A stretch of 64,000 bases of DNA from an uncultured Opitutaceae bacterium (GCA_903929355.1 CAIYUN010000053.1:1-64000); one strand, 5' to 3'; counted from the stretch's first letter, positions 53,901 to 60,477 are shown. Made by a program: numbers and translations. The notes: a model not told the origin generated them from the letters alone.

Positions 53901-55865
53901 GTCCACGGTGCTGATGAACACGGTGGTCGACGCGAAATCAGGCAGGAGGCCGGTCTCAGCCACGGCATTGTCGTCGTTGACAGTGTAAAACAACTGGTAG
54001 GCGCCGCCGACCACCGACAAAGGGACGGTGAAACTCTGCGCCGGCAGAACCACCGAAGAACTGGCCGCAAGGCCGCCGCTATAGGTGAACGAGCCGATTT
54101 TCAGATCGGCGGCGGTGTGGCTGGACTGGGTGCCCAGCCAGACATTGATCACCAACGGCGTGCCCCCGGCGGAAACCGCCGGCAGGACCCCCAGGTTGCC
54201 ATTGCTCAGTGTGGCGGTCACGCCGGTGAAGGTTCCACCGCCGGCGACGGTGGTCGAACCCCCCACCGTCAGATTCTGCAAAGTCAGATCCGGCCCGACC
54301 AACGTGACGGCCGTCGGTGCACCCGCCACCGGGTTGCCGCCCACCGGGGTGACCTGGGAGATCAACTGATAGGCCCCCGGGGGCACCCCGGGAATCGCCA
54401 GATTGGGCGCCGAGAAGGTGACCGTGGTCGAACCCAGGCCGGCCAGCGGCGTGCTCTGGGTGGACGAGGCGAGCAGCAGGGAGCCGGAGTCCAGCGACCC
54501 ATCGCTGGAAAGATAGACACTCACCACATAGCTGGCTGTCTCCGTCGCCGAACCGCTGTTTTGCACAGTGACCGTGACGGGCTGCGCGATGGCATTGACG
54601 CCGAGCGTGACGGACGGCACCGCCGGGGCGCCGGCCGCAAGACTAACCCCGCTGACCAAGGCCAGGCCAAACGCCGGCGTAAAATTGAGGGTGGAGCTGA
54701 TGGCGCCATTGCCGAGCTCGCCAAAAGTGTTGTCGCCGACCGCGTAGACCCCGCCGGCGGCGTTGCGGGCGACGGTAAAATAATTTCCTCCCGTGATGGC
54801 CGCCCATGGCGCCAGCCCGGCCTCCAGGCCCGTGGCCTGGGGCGTCGTGAAGACATTTGCCGTCTGCTGGGACACGGGCAGATCCAACTCGCCGTTGATG
54901 TTCAACCCCCAGCTCCAGAGCGCGCCGGTCGAATCAACCGCCAGGCTGTGATACTGGCCCGCCCCGATGGCAGCCCAAGTCTGGCCGGAGGCAATCTGCG
55001 TCGGGGACATCACACTTTGCCCCGAGACACCATTGCCCACCTGGCCCTCGTTGTTGAAGCCCCAGACCCAAAGCTTCGAGCCCTGCAAGGCGAGCACATG
55101 GCCATAGCCGCCCTTGACCTGAGTCCATCCGACCGCCGTGCCCACCTGGATCGGGGTGGTGTAGGTGAAGGAGAAAGAAGGGGCGCCAAAGGCGATGCCC
55201 TGGCCAATTTCACCGAAGCCATTGTCACCCCAGGCCCACAGGGAGCCATCGGTGGCGATGGCGACCACCGCAAAGGCGGTGGCCGTGACCGCCGTGAAGC
55301 GGCGGCTACCGGTGTTCACGAACACGGGCGTGCTGGACGAGGAAGAGTTGCCCTGGCCAAGCTGACCGGAGGTGCCGCTGCCCCAAGCATAGATGCGCCC
55401 ATGGTCCGTCCCAATATTCACCAAGGCCACGCTGAAGGCCTGGCCGGCCGCCACCGCCTGGACAAGTGAGCCAACGGGCAGGGCAACCTTGACCGGGGAG
55501 GAAGAAGCTGTCGTCCCGCCAATGCCCAGCTGGCCGGAGGCGTTGCTGCCCCAGGCCCACAAGTTGGGAGTGGAGGCGGTGGAGGTGTCAATCGCGAGCG
55601 TGAAATCCTGCCCCATGGCCACCGAACTCCAATGGTGGGAACCGGCCACAGGTGCCGGCTGCGACACCGAAGTCGTGGTCGCCGTGCCCTGGCCAAGCTG
55701 GCCCAGCGCATTGTCACCCCAGGTGCGCAGGACGCCGGTGGAATCAATCGAGCCGGCGAAGTCATACCCCGCCGCGAGCGTATCACCCATCGCCATCGGA
55801 GCGAGCAAGACAACGCCCGCGACGAGGCCGAGGCCACGGAGAATCGTGGTGAGCGTGGTTTTCAT
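41979..55865 (-). CDS. giant secreted protein: RCC1 propeller plus tandem CARDB-like repeats
   Basis: A 4628-residue exported protein. The signal peptide is MKTTLTTILRGLGLVAGVVLLAPMAMG. Residues about 30-400 hold seven RCC1-type repeats (WGDNALGQLGQG, WGSNASGQLGIG and so on), enough to close one seven-bladed propeller. Residues about 400-3710 are about 13 double units, each with a DLAVTAP..LGVNATLASVSTFAQNV..YTLNLYLSASSTLDGTATLLQ..NVAPGSYFLLSQVV half and a DLTLTNPVLTGG..GVTYQLNNLNAGVIPAG..LLVQTYLST..AYNLFFVVNGNNAVAESALG half. Both resemble CARDB/Ig-like adhesin domains. The central ten units are nearly identical at DNA level. The C-terminal 920 residues hold further beta-sandwich domains and a final fibronectin-like domain. 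No PEP-CTERM or cell-wall anchor is visible. It begins 48 bp after the secretin gene on the same strand, so co-transcription and export through that secretin are plausible but unproven. Confidence 0.85.
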   Translation of the reverse strand: MKTTLTTILRGLGLVAGVVLLAPMAMGDTLAAGYDFAGSIDSTGVLRTWGDNALGQLGQGTATTTSVSQPAPVAGSHHWSSVAMGQDFTLAIDTSTASTPNLWAWGSNASGQLGIGGTTASSSPVKVALPVGSLVQAVAAGQAFSVALVNIGTDHGRIYAWGSGTSGQLGQGNSSSSSTPVFVNTGSRRFTAVTATAFAVVAIATDGSLWAWGDNGFGEIGQGIAFGAPSFSFTYTTPIQVGTAVGWTQVKGGYGHVLALQGSKLWVWGFNNEGQVGNGVSGQSVMSPTQIASGQTWAAIGAGQYHSLAVDSTGALWSWGLNINGELDLPVSQQTANVFTTPQATGLEAGLAPWAAITGGNYFTVARNAAGGVYAVGDNTFGELGNGAISSTLNFTPAFGLALVSGVSLAAGAPAVPSVTLGVNAIAQPVTVTVQNSGSATETASYVVSVYLSSDGSLDSGSLLLASSTQSTPLAGLGSTTVTFSAPNLAIPGVPPGAYQLISQVTPVGGNPVAGAPTAVTLVGPDLTLQNLTVGGSTTVAGGGTFTGVTATLSNGNLGVLPAVSAGGTPLVINVWLGTQSSHTAADLKIGSFTYSGGLAASSSVVLPAQSFTVPLSVVGGAYQLFYTVNDDNAVAETGLLPDFASTTVFISTVDLAVTAPTTTTTSLGVNATLANVSTFAQNVKSATYSSGYTLNLYLSASSTLDGTATLLQQSSVQAGALAPNSSAAFSWTNVTVPNVTPGSYFLLSQVVQAAGQTDGNPTNNVAATPVTIVGTDLTLTNPVLTGGTTTAPGGSFTGASYQLNNLNAGVVPAGTGLLVQTYLSTAASFNTSTSTLLDSYTYSGGIAAGPASVALPTAPRTISVPAGTPGGAYNLFFVVNGNNAVAESALGAGVINNVLTVPVTISAADLAVTAPTTATTSLGVNAKVASVSTFAQNVVALTYSGGYTLNLYLSASSTLDGTATLLQQSSVQAGSLAPSSSAAFSWTNVTVPNVAPGSYFLLSQVVLAGGLVDGNAANNVASTPVTIVGTDLTLTNPVLTGGTTTAPGGSFTGATYQLNNLNAGVIPAGTGLLVQTYLSTAATFNLATSTLVDSYTYTGGIAAGPASVALPTAPRTISVPAGTPGGAYNLFFVVNGNNAVAESALGVGVINNVLAVPVTISAPDLAVTAPTTSTTSLGVNATLATISTFAQNVTALTYSGGYTLNLYLSASSTLDGTATLLQQSSVQAGSLAPSSSAAFSWTNVTVPNVAPGSYFLLSQVVLAGGLVDGSAANNVGSTPVTIVGSDLTLTNPVLTGGTTTGSGGSFTGVTYQLNNLNLGVIPAGTGLLVQTFLSTAATFNTATSTLLDSYTYSGGIAAAPASVALPTAPRTINVPVGTPGGAYNLFFVVNGNNAVAESALGTGTISNVLAVPVTISTADLAVTSPTTATTSLGINATLSTVSTFVANLQSATYSGGYTLNLYLSASSTLDGTATLLKTSVPAGSLAPSSSTAFSWTNVTVPNVAPGSYFLLSQVVLATGQVDANLGNNVAASPVTVVGSDLTLTNPVLAGGTTVVSGASFTGVTYRLNNLNLGVIPAGTALLVQTYLSTAATFNAATSTLLDSYTYSGGIGAVPATVVLPTAPRSITVPAGTAGGSYNLFFVVNSNNAVAESALGAGTINNVLAVPVTITAADLAVTAPTTSTSTLGVNASLASVSSFAQNVAAVTYSGGYTLNLYLSASSTLDGTATLLQQSSVQAGSLAPSSSAAFSWTNVTVPNVTPGGYFLLSQVVLAAGQTDGNSANNVASTPITIVGSDLTLTNPVLAGGNTTGAGGSFTGVTYQLNNLNAGVIPAGTPLLVQTYLSTAATFNLATSTLLDSYTYSGGIAAGPASVALPTAPRTIGVPAGTPGGAYNLFFVVNGNSAVAESALAAGTINNVLTVPVTISAPDLAVTAPATSSTSLGVSATLASVSTFAQNVRSVTYSGGYTLNLYLSASSTLDGTATLLQQSSVQAGALAPSSSAAFSWTNVTVPNVAPGSYFLLSQVVLAGGQVDGNSANNVAAAPITIVGSDLTLTNPVLTGGNTTGPGGSFTGVTYQLNNLNLGVIPAGTGLLVQTYLSTAATFNLATSTLLDSYTYSGGIAAGPASVALPTAPRTIGVPVGTPGGAYNLFFVVNANNAVAESALGAGTINHVLTVPVTISTADLSVSAPTTSTTSLGINATLASVSSLAANVKSVAYAGGYTLNLYLSTSSVLDGTATLLQQSSVQAGALAPNSSAAFSWTNVTVPNVAPGSYFLLGQVVLASGQVDGNLANNVASAPVTIVASDLTLTNPVLAGGSTTGPGGSFTGVTYQLNNLNLGVIPAGTGLLVQTFLSTAATFNAATSTLVDSYTYSGGIAAAPALVALPTAPRTIGVPAGTPVGAYNLFFVVNGNSAVAESALGAGTINNVLAVPVTISAPDLAVTSPTTATTSLGINATLASVSTFAQNVKSATYSGGYTLNLYLSASSVLDGTATLLQSSVQAGALAPSSSAAFSWTNVTVPNVAPGGYFLLSQVVLAGGQVDGNSANNVASTPVTIVGSDLTLTNPVLTGGNTTGPGGSFTGVTYQLNNLNAGVIPAGTPLLVQTYLSTAATFNLATSTLVDSYTYSGGIAAGPASVTLPTAPRTITVPAGTPGGAYNLFLVVNANNAVAESALGAGTINNVLTVPVDISAPDLAVSAPATATTSLGVNATLASVSTFAQNVRSVTYSGGYTLNLYLSASATLDGTATLLQSSVQAGSLAPNFSTAISWTNVTVPNVAPGSYFLLSQVVLVGGQVDGNSANNVASTPVTIVGSDLTLTNPVMAGGNLALPGGSFTGVSYQLNNLNAGVIPAGRPLLVQTYLSTAATFNLATSTLVDSYTYSGGIAAGPASVALPTAPRTIGVPAGTPGGAYNLFFVVNANNAVAESALGAGTINNVLTVPVTISSVDLAITAPATSATSLGVSSKLASVTTFAENVGASTYSAGYTLNLYLSASSTLDGTATLLQTATPAGSLAPNSSASFTWTNVTVPNVAPGSYFLLSQIVPAAGQTDGNPANNVASTAVTVVGSDLTLSNPVLAGGTTTNPGGSFTGVTYQLNNLNAGVIPAGTPLLVQTFLSTASTFNATTSILLDSYTYSGGIAAGPATVALPTAPRTITVPAGTAGGAYNLFFVVNGNNAVAQSALGTGTISNVLAVPVTIGAVDLAVTVPTTATTSVGVNGTVGTVSTFVENIGTLPYSAGYTLNLYLSASATLDGTAILLQSSPQAGSLAALGSAAFNWSNVSIPNVAPGGYFLLSQVVLAAGQTDGNPANNVAATPITVVAPAFTVGGFNFPNTTSIGAGGSFGNVTYTLTDTGAGAVPANHNITIQVYLSTTTTFSAAADVLLDQYVYTGGLGAGGSVLLPSPAHGINLPANIANGVYQMLFVVNNDGAVAGAPVSVTAQQVAVGAINASVTAPALANLNLGVNTILPSTSVTVNNLGGFSIPPGTVVNLYLSPNTTVNLGNPLLGSQTISSQIPGGTGRSVTFTGITVPDAGQGPFNLVSQIVLPPGLIDLNPAGNVAATPVTLQRPSMQISNIAVANTINLNLPSPQFSGVTFTLGDTSLGAVPAGTAVLLEVYLATTPTLNPSNQTLLYSTSYVGGLSGVSAANIPAFNIPVPAGTVGGSYYLIFVANRDRNVNESSSVVATGTRQVFLQKTNAPGLALGYGTFSFGGAGQWFSVTDTRTSTGQAFQSPVLAQGQSATITLNVTGPTTVNAPWLIVGGGTDTVGYTVDGSPPAALTSGTLTIGEQYQITNYTAGDSFTNVGAASNATGVTFVATGTTPAVWTHGSSVQPVSTLTGFIPPYQPSVVAVPAGNHVIVWTYTQNSATTTAYARLNLQLPSFIASGDGSWFGVSDPTSPVNNTYAQSPTLQSGQQAALQVGISGPALASFWWRTASVASQDTLSFFIDGQLASLPTTTFFAAASPATISGNTAWANVAFLVGPGTHTLKWVYSQNSQTSTSAGFVAGLQVLSPIPATNTPNSGTNAVQYGAVPPSNIDLAVTNVTAATGTYLLDDAAGTGVLPVSITVTNVGSDFSAVPSWDAADLEIHLSTDTVFGNSDDIDLGSFANLDTVNEGDQVVFQGDIDLPFNVPAGNYYLLVEYGGSSSQSEFTLANNTAVVGPGFNITRAPRLVITNFSGLASNYPYHPQDGVYLTFNLGNIGLADVTPSMPFEVQVSLMAVAAGTFPSTNNGTVIKAYTPVNLSVFLPQVSGEFPNGGTTPITNYLNLPTIRDTLVALGIIPKGTPEDSGPVYANAAALSGYQFYWSVVVDPTNAIVQSSTANVWTFFNPFTLTSVPTELNVGQYFGQAAFGSYVSTESAALSGTSYNAAASPASADGQFTSLITAYATGQSLTGSPQTLFQTTNQNGYPSLTIPPGLTGKYLTQTFDFNVRANDIAIDVQSSPDLVTWSTLVTLSPPYFGTAGAQSLTGVGGLLDNPFVLSVTGNSTSVAQDYLARVTVRDSVPAPTSGSRFMRLNIRPLAAAPAAPGSFQAVFDITTEKSDLSWTGALPTIQDPFSGPGNLIPAGAYVIERASSVTPNNFVVVGQSTTNFFSETLTVSGSYIYRIRAITTGGASAAQTAVEVVPNPP
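46252..53890 (-). repeat. tandem array of ten 762/765-bp coding units
   Basis: Taking the codons for DLAVT as marker, unit boundaries fall at 53890, 53125, 52360, 51595, 50833, 50068, 49303, 48538, 47776, 47014 and 46252. Every spacing is 765 or 762 bp, so units differ by at most one codon. Divergent units lie on both sides (next spacing 741 bp). Confidence 0.92.
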
Positions 55866-55913
55866 TGGGACCGGAGGATACGAAGCACAGTCAGAAACGC
55901 AATCAATTAGCGA

Positions 55914-57674
55914 TTAGTGCGAATGAACCGCGCCGGAGGAATTTTTGGAGGTGGTGGGAGCCGTCGCGGCCACCGGCGGAACCACGGGCTTGGGCAGCGG
56001 CACGAAGGGATCGGTGCCGTCGCGGTAGCCGGGCAGATCCTCGCGCTTGATCTCCATCGCGCGCACGTCGTCGGAGTTGAAAACCTGCTCGATCGGCGCG
56101 CCCTCGGCGCTGAGCGTTTTCGCGGTGATAAAGATCAGCAAGTCGGTGGTCAGGGCCGTCGTCCCCTCCGACTTGAACAAATTGCCCAGCACCGGGATGT
56201 CGCCGAGGAGCGGGACCTTGGTCGTGCTTTTGTTGCTGTTTTTGCTCATCAACCCGCCAATGCCCATCGTGTAGCCGTCCTTGAGGGAGACATTGGTGAC
56301 GGCCTTCCGGGTGCCGATGATGGGAATGTCCGTCCCGCTGAAAGAAATCGACCCGTTCTTCTGGCTGACCTCGGGAGCGAGGGTGAGATGAATGAAGCCG
56401 CGCGCGTTGACCTGCGGCGTGACCTTGAGAATGACGCCGATGGGCTTAAAGTCAAAACCGCTGACCACATAGGCGCCGGTCTGCTGGTTGTAGGTGTATT
56501 GGGGGATCGGATCCTCCTCGCCCACGTTGATGATCGCCTCCTGGTTGTTCAGGGTCACGACGGTCGGGTTGGACACGATCTTGGTGCTGTTGAGCGACTG
56601 GAGTGCGCTCAGGACCACGTTGAACTGGGCGGCCGAGAAGACCGCGGTGGTCACCCGCGACACCGCCAGGTTGTCGGTGATCGAGGCGAGGTTGCCCAAG
56701 ACCTGCGACACGGTGCCGGTGGTGAGGGTGCCGCTGGTGGTGGTCGTGGTGGAGGTGTTGCCGCTCGTCAGCGTGTTCGTCGGGGGCCCGCTGCCGGCGC
56801 TGAAGGCCGAGGACGAGTTGCTGGTGTTGGTCGTGTTGTTGCCGCTGGTGGGACTGGTGTTGGTGCCGTTGGTGCCCGTGTTGGTGGTGCCGTTGCTGCC
56901 GGTGGTCCCGCTCGTCCGGCTGTAGTTGATGCCGGCCGGGCCGGCCGAGAGTCCGTATCCGCTCAGTGAAGACCAGTTGACCCCGAGGTTCCTGACGTTG
57001 TTGCCGTCCACCTCGATGAACTTGGACTCGATCATCACCTGGTCCGTGGCCTTGTCGAGCTGGTCGATGAGGCCGCCGATCTTCTTCATCTCCGAGGTGT
57101 GGGCGGTGACAACCAGTGAGTTGGTGCGGGCGTCGATGATCGGCTTGGGGTCCTTGGCATCCAGCAACTGGCTGACCGTCGGCAGGAGCACCTTCGCCTC
57201 GGCGTAGTTGAGCACAAAGATCTGCGTGGTCAGCGGCTCCTGCGCGAGCGTGTCCTGGCTCACGATCTTGATGATGTTGCCGTCCTCCACAAACGTGTAG
57301 CCGACCGGGGAGAGCACGACCTGGAAAATCTGCCGCCAGGTGACATCGCTCAGCTTGATGGACGCCTTGCCCTGAAGGGTGTCGGGAATGACAATGTTGA
57401 GCTCGAAGAGATCGGCGACGTTGCGGAGGATGGTGCGGATGTCCTCGTCGGCCCAGTCCACCTTGAGGGTGTCCTTGTCCTTGGTGGCGGGCGTGGCCGG
57501 GGCGGCGTCGGGCGCGATGACCACATCGGGCTTCGGCGCGGCGGGCGCGGGGACCGGAGTGACGGCGGCCGCCGGGGCGGGCGCGGTGGACGCCGGCGTG
57601 ACGGCGGTTGGGGCCGGCTGGGCGAGCAGCGGGCCGGCGGCGAGGAGAAGGAAGGGCAGAAGGCGCGTGCTCAT
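55914..57674 (-). CDS. pilQ: secretin, PilQ/GspD-like
   Basis: A 586-residue outer-membrane secretin. A signal peptide (MSTRLLPFLLLAAGPLLA) and an Ala/Pro linker to about residue 65 lead to a secretin/TonB short N-terminal domain (VDWADEDIRTILRNVADLFELNIVIPDTLQGKASIKLSDVTWRQIFQVVL). An N1-type domain follows (LNYAEAKVLLPTVSQLL..DARTNSLVVTAHTSEMKKIGGLIDQLDKATDQVMIESKFIEV), then the secretin core (STKIVSNPTVVTLNNQEAIINVGEEDPIPQYTY, LLGDIPVLGNLFKS, DLLIFITAKTL). A Thr/Ser/Asn/Gly-rich insert of about 70 residues (251-320) interrupts the start of the core. It is last of five overlapping pilM-N-O-P-Q-like genes. Whether it serves type IV pili or type II-like secretion cannot be decided here. Confidence 0.88.
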   Translation of the reverse strand: MSTRLLPFLLLAAGPLLAQPAPTAVTPASTAPAPAAAVTPVPAPAAPKPDVVIAPDAAPATPATKDKDTLKVDWADEDIRTILRNVADLFELNIVIPDTLQGKASIKLSDVTWRQIFQVVLSPVGYTFVEDGNIIKIVSQDTLAQEPLTTQIFVLNYAEAKVLLPTVSQLLDAKDPKPIIDARTNSLVVTAHTSEMKKIGGLIDQLDKATDQVMIESKFIEVDGNNVRNLGVNWSSLSGYGLSAGPAGINYSRTSGTTGSNGTTNTGTNGTNTSPTSGNNTTNTSNSSSAFSAGSGPPTNTLTSGNTSTTTTTSGTLTTGTVSQVLGNLASITDNLAVSRVTTAVFSAAQFNVVLSALQSLNSTKIVSNPTVVTLNNQEAIINVGEEDPIPQYTYNQQTGAYVVSGFDFKPIGVILKVTPQVNARGFIHLTLAPEVSQKNGSISFSGTDIPIIGTRKAVTNVSLKDGYTMGIGGLMSKNSNKSTTKVPLLGDIPVLGNLFKSEGTTALTTDLLIFITAKTLSAEGAPIEQVFNSDDVRAMEIKREDLPGYRDGTDPFVPLPKPVVPPVAATAPTTSKNSSGAVHSH

Positions 57675-58198
57675 GGCTTGCTTGGATTTGAGGGTCCGGC
57701 TTTGATGGTCCGGGTGATTTCCTCGGCCCGAAGGCGGAGGGTGAAAGTGCCGTCCTGGATGGCGGTGATCGTCAGCTCATAGGGCTTGTCCTTGTAGATG
57801 ATCGGGAGGGTGTCCCCCACCTTGAGCCTTTTCGAGCCAAAGAGCAGCAGGGTCTGGCCCCCGAACACGGCGGTGCCGCTGGGCGTGATCAGTGGCGCAA
57901 TGGCCTCGAGGTACTGCCGGTCCAGCGGCTCGGGCGGCGGCGGCGGGGCCGGCGGCGGCGCCGCCGGGTCGGGCTGGTCGGGGGCGGCCTGGTCCGGCGC
58001 CATGGTCGCCGGCAGGGCGAAGGGATCCCGGAGCACCGCCCCCAGCGGCGGCGCGACCTTGGGCTGGAGCAGCTGTTGGGCGAGGCTCACAAACGCATCC
58101 CGTTGCTTGATCGGCTCGAGATCCGACGTCGCGGCCCGCGCCACGCCTCCGGCCAGGAGGGCCAGCAGCAGCAGGAGGAGGCTGGGGGCGCGTTTCAT
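57671..58198 (-). CDS. PilP-like assembly protein
   Basis: A 175-residue exported protein. The signal peptide is MKRAPSLLLLLLALLAGGVARA. A proline-rich linker (about residues 75-92) leads to a small C-terminal beta domain (ITPSGTAVFGGQTLLLFGSKRLKVGDTLPIIYKDKPYELTITAIQDGTFTLRLRAEEITRTI). The domain resembles PilP/GspC homology-region folds that dock the inner-membrane complex to the secretin. Sequence similarity is weak; the call rests on size, topology and position between pilO- and pilQ-like genes, joined to both by ATGA overlaps. Confidence 0.7.
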   Translation of the reverse strand: MKRAPSLLLLLLALLAGGVARAATSDLEPIKQRDAFVSLAQQLLQPKVAPPLGAVLRDPFALPATMAPDQAAPDQPDPAAPPPAPPPPPEPLDRQYLEAIAPLITPSGTAVFGGQTLLLFGSKRLKVGDTLPIIYKDKPYELTITAIQDGTFTLRLRAEEITRTIKAGPSNPSKP

Positions 58199-58779
58199 GG
58201 GGCGGGGAGGGCGAGAAGCTCGAGGTTGAGGACGAGGGTGAGCTTGGTCGAGGTCCTATCCTCCTTGCTGGCGGGCGCGATCACCGCGCTGAGCTCGCGG
58301 CTGAAATGCGCCCCCTGCTCAATGTGGCGCAACAGGTCTACCAGCTGCCGGAAGTCCCCCTGAACCGTGATCGCGTAGGCATCCGGCAGATAGACCGTCT
58401 TGGGCGCCCCCTTGGCCAGGGGCTTGACCACCCCGCCATGATGCAGCCCACCCTGATCCTTCACGCCGGTCTCGGATTCAATCCGGTAAAAATACTGGAG
58501 ATTGAGCGAGAGCTCGCGCGGACGCACGGCCCGGACCTGCGCCTCCTTGTTGGCGGCCTGGAGCGCCAGCAGCTGCGCCGGGAGCTTGCTGGCGTACTCG
58601 ACATTCTTCCGCAGGCGCTCGTCCTCGTCCTTTTTGTCAGTGTGGGCCTGCGTTTGCTGGTCGAGCGCGTCCGAGCGCAGATACAGCACCGCCCCCAGCG
58701 CGAGGCTGATGCCCACACAGACCACCAGCACCGGCTGCTTCTTGATAAAACTGACGACGTGTCGGGTCTCCAGGCTCAT
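58195..58779 (-). CDS. PilO-like inner-membrane assembly protein
   Basis: A 194-residue bitopic protein. A short cytoplasmic N-terminus is followed by a transmembrane helix at about 16-34 (PVLVVCVGISLALGAVLYL), a coiled-coil stretch (about 40-80) and a periplasmic ferredoxin-like domain containing YAITVQGDFRQLVDLLRHIEQGAHFSRELSAVI..KLTLVLNLELLAL, the typical PilO/GspM closing strand pattern. ATGA overlaps join it to genes on both sides. Forms heterodimers with PilN in known systems. Confidence 0.75.
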   Translation of the reverse strand: MSLETRHVVSFIKKQPVLVVCVGISLALGAVLYLRSDALDQQTQAHTDKKDEDERLRKNVEYASKLPAQLLALQAANKEAQVRAVRPRELSLNLQYFYRIESETGVKDQGGLHHGGVVKPLAKGAPKTVYLPDAYAITVQGDFRQLVDLLRHIEQGAHFSRELSAVIAPASKEDRTSTKLTLVLNLELLALPAP

Positions 58780-59459
58780 TTCGGGGCGGCCTCCTTGTCT
58801 TTTTCCTTGTCCTTGTCCCCCTTGGGTGCGGGCGGCTTGAAGTTCATCACGATCTCAAAGGTGTACCGGCCGGTGGCCACCTCCGGGTTCTCGTTGTTGG
58901 CCTCCACCGTTTCGAACAGCGGCCCGTAGGCCTGGTCGTCACGCAACTGCTGCACATAGGCGTCCACCAGCCCGGCCCCCTCGTCGGGGGTGGCGAGCAC
59001 GGCGCCGTTCAGGATGACCCCGGTGGCGCGGGCATCGAAATGCGTCAGGGCGATCTTCGGCGGCAGGGTGGCGCTGAGATGGAGCAGGTAATCGGAGACC
59101 ACCAGTTTGCCGCCCCCCAGGCCGCCGGCCTGAAACTGGTCGAGCTCGCGCAGCGTTTTCTCCTCCGCCTGAAATTTCTTGAACTGCGCGACGGCGGCGG
59201 TGCTGGCGGCCTTCGCCTTCTCAATGCTGGCCGCGTAGCCGGCGGTGTCGTTCGCCAGGTTGCGCAGCTCATACTCCCCGTACACCGTGTAGAGCAGCAG
59301 GCCGAGCGTGATGGTGACGGCCGCGCCGTTGATGAAAAACGACGTGCGGACCGTCTTCGTGTCGGGCAGCCGCTCGAAGTTCCGAAAATTCGGATGCCAG
59401 GCCGGCGCGAGCGCCGCGGCGGCGGCCTTGGCCTTGGACCTTTTAGGGAGCAGTGGCAT
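58776..59459 (-). CDS. PilN-like inner-membrane assembly protein
   Basis: A 227-residue bitopic protein. The cytoplasmic N-terminus contains NFRNFERLPDTKTVRTSFF, a candidate PilM-binding peptide analogous to the INLLP motif region of PilN but without that exact motif. A transmembrane helix is at about 43-60 (FINGAAVTITLGLLLYTV). A coiled coil (about 65-110) and a periplasmic domain (LVVSDYLLHLSATLPPKIALTHFDARATGVILNGAVLATPDEGAGLVDAYVQQL) follow, then a Lys/Asp/Glu-rich tail. The start overlaps the pilM-like gene by 17 bases. Confidence 0.72.
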   Translation of the reverse strand: MPLLPKRSKAKAAAAALAPAWHPNFRNFERLPDTKTVRTSFFINGAAVTITLGLLLYTVYGEYELRNLANDTAGYAASIEKAKAASTAAVAQFKKFQAEEKTLRELDQFQAGGLGGGKLVVSDYLLHLSATLPPKIALTHFDARATGVILNGAVLATPDEGAGLVDAYVQQLRDDQAYGPLFETVEANNENPEVATGRYTFEIVMNFKPPAPKGDKDKEKDKEAAPK

Positions 59460-60477
59460 GGCGGGGATACTGGGCCATCAGCCCGAACAAGCCCAGGCGG
59501 CGCGCGTCCTGCGCGGCGGCGGGCACGGTTTCGGCCAGCGTGATCTGGCGCGATTGCAGCCAGGCCGGCAGGTCGGGTTTCAGCACGGGCACCCCCAGCT
59601 GGCCGGCGACCGCCTCCTCGAGCCACAACAGCTTCGGGGACAGCGCCGGGCACATCACCTGCCCGATCGACTGGCCCGTCTGCACCTCGTAAAAACCAAT
59701 CGAGGATTGGAGCTCCTTCAGGAGTTTCCGGACCAGCAGGGGTGCCAGCCCGGTGAAATCAAACGCATTGGAGTAAAACAGCTTTCGCGCCGACTCCTCG
59801 TCCTTGAGGTTCAGCTCTTTCTGCACCACCGGGATCATGCCCTCGAGCCCCTGCGGGATCACCCGTGTAGCCTCCAGCCCCGCCCCCGAGACAATGAACG
59901 ATTGGGTGGAGTCGCCCGCGATCTCCAGCACCAGCGTCGGCGTTTTGTTTTTGGCAAAGTTCAGGTAATCCGCCAGCCCGCCGATCACGGCCAGCGTGAC
60001 CAGCTCCAGGCGGTCGGGATAAAGGCCCGACTTCAGCAGCCGGTCCTGCAGGGTGATGACGTCCTCCGACGGCAGGCCGCAGATGATCACGTCTTTCTGT
60101 GTCGCCGACCCAGCGTCATATTCCGTCCCGTCCGTGGGGTGCAGCAACATGAGGATGTGCTGGTCGGGTTCGATCCGCAGTTGTTGCGCGGCAACCTCGT
60201 TCAGGTAACCCGGCTCCTTCACCCGCTTCAGTTCCAGCGTGACGCGACGCACCACCCGCCGCGGCGGGCAGACGCCGCAGACCGCCTGCAGATAGCCCCC
60301 GGTTTTTTTCGGCTGGAGCACCTTGAGCAACTCCACCAGCGCGGCCTCGTCGTCGATGGCGCACTCCTGAATCTCCTCGATCACCAACGGCGGCACCGCC
60401 GCCGACGTACGCGCCAGCAGCAGCGTGTGTTCGGTGCAGTCGAGGAAGAAACTCTTGGATTTCGGCGCAAGAAACAT
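59443..60477 (-). CDS. pilM: PilM-like actin-fold protein
   Basis: A 344-residue cytoplasmic protein from the ATG at 60477 (MFLAPKSKSFFLDCTEHTLLLARTS). The FtsA/PilM-type actin fold is indicated by FLDCTEHTLLLAR (phosphate-1 region), KDVIICGLPSEDVITLQDRLLKSGLYPDRLELVTLAVIGGL, TPTLVLEIAGDSTQSFIVSGAGLEATRVIPQG (phosphate-2) and KLFYSNAFDFTGLAPLLVRKLLKELQSSIGFYEVQTG. PilM recruits PilN at the inner membrane. It is the first gene of the operon, which continues through pilN, pilO, pilP and pilQ. Confidence 0.82.
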   Translation of the reverse strand: MFLAPKSKSFFLDCTEHTLLLARTSAAVPPLVIEEIQECAIDDEAALVELLKVLQPKKTGGYLQAVCGVCPPRRVVRRVTLELKRVKEPGYLNEVAAQQLRIEPDQHILMLLHPTDGTEYDAGSATQKDVIICGLPSEDVITLQDRLLKSGLYPDRLELVTLAVIGGLADYLNFAKNKTPTLVLEIAGDSTQSFIVSGAGLEATRVIPQGLEGMIPVVQKELNLKDEESARKLFYSNAFDFTGLAPLLVRKLLKELQSSIGFYEVQTGQSIGQVMCPALSPKLLWLEEAVAGQLGVPVLKPDLPAWLQSRQITLAETVPAAAQDARRLGLFGLMAQYPRHATAP

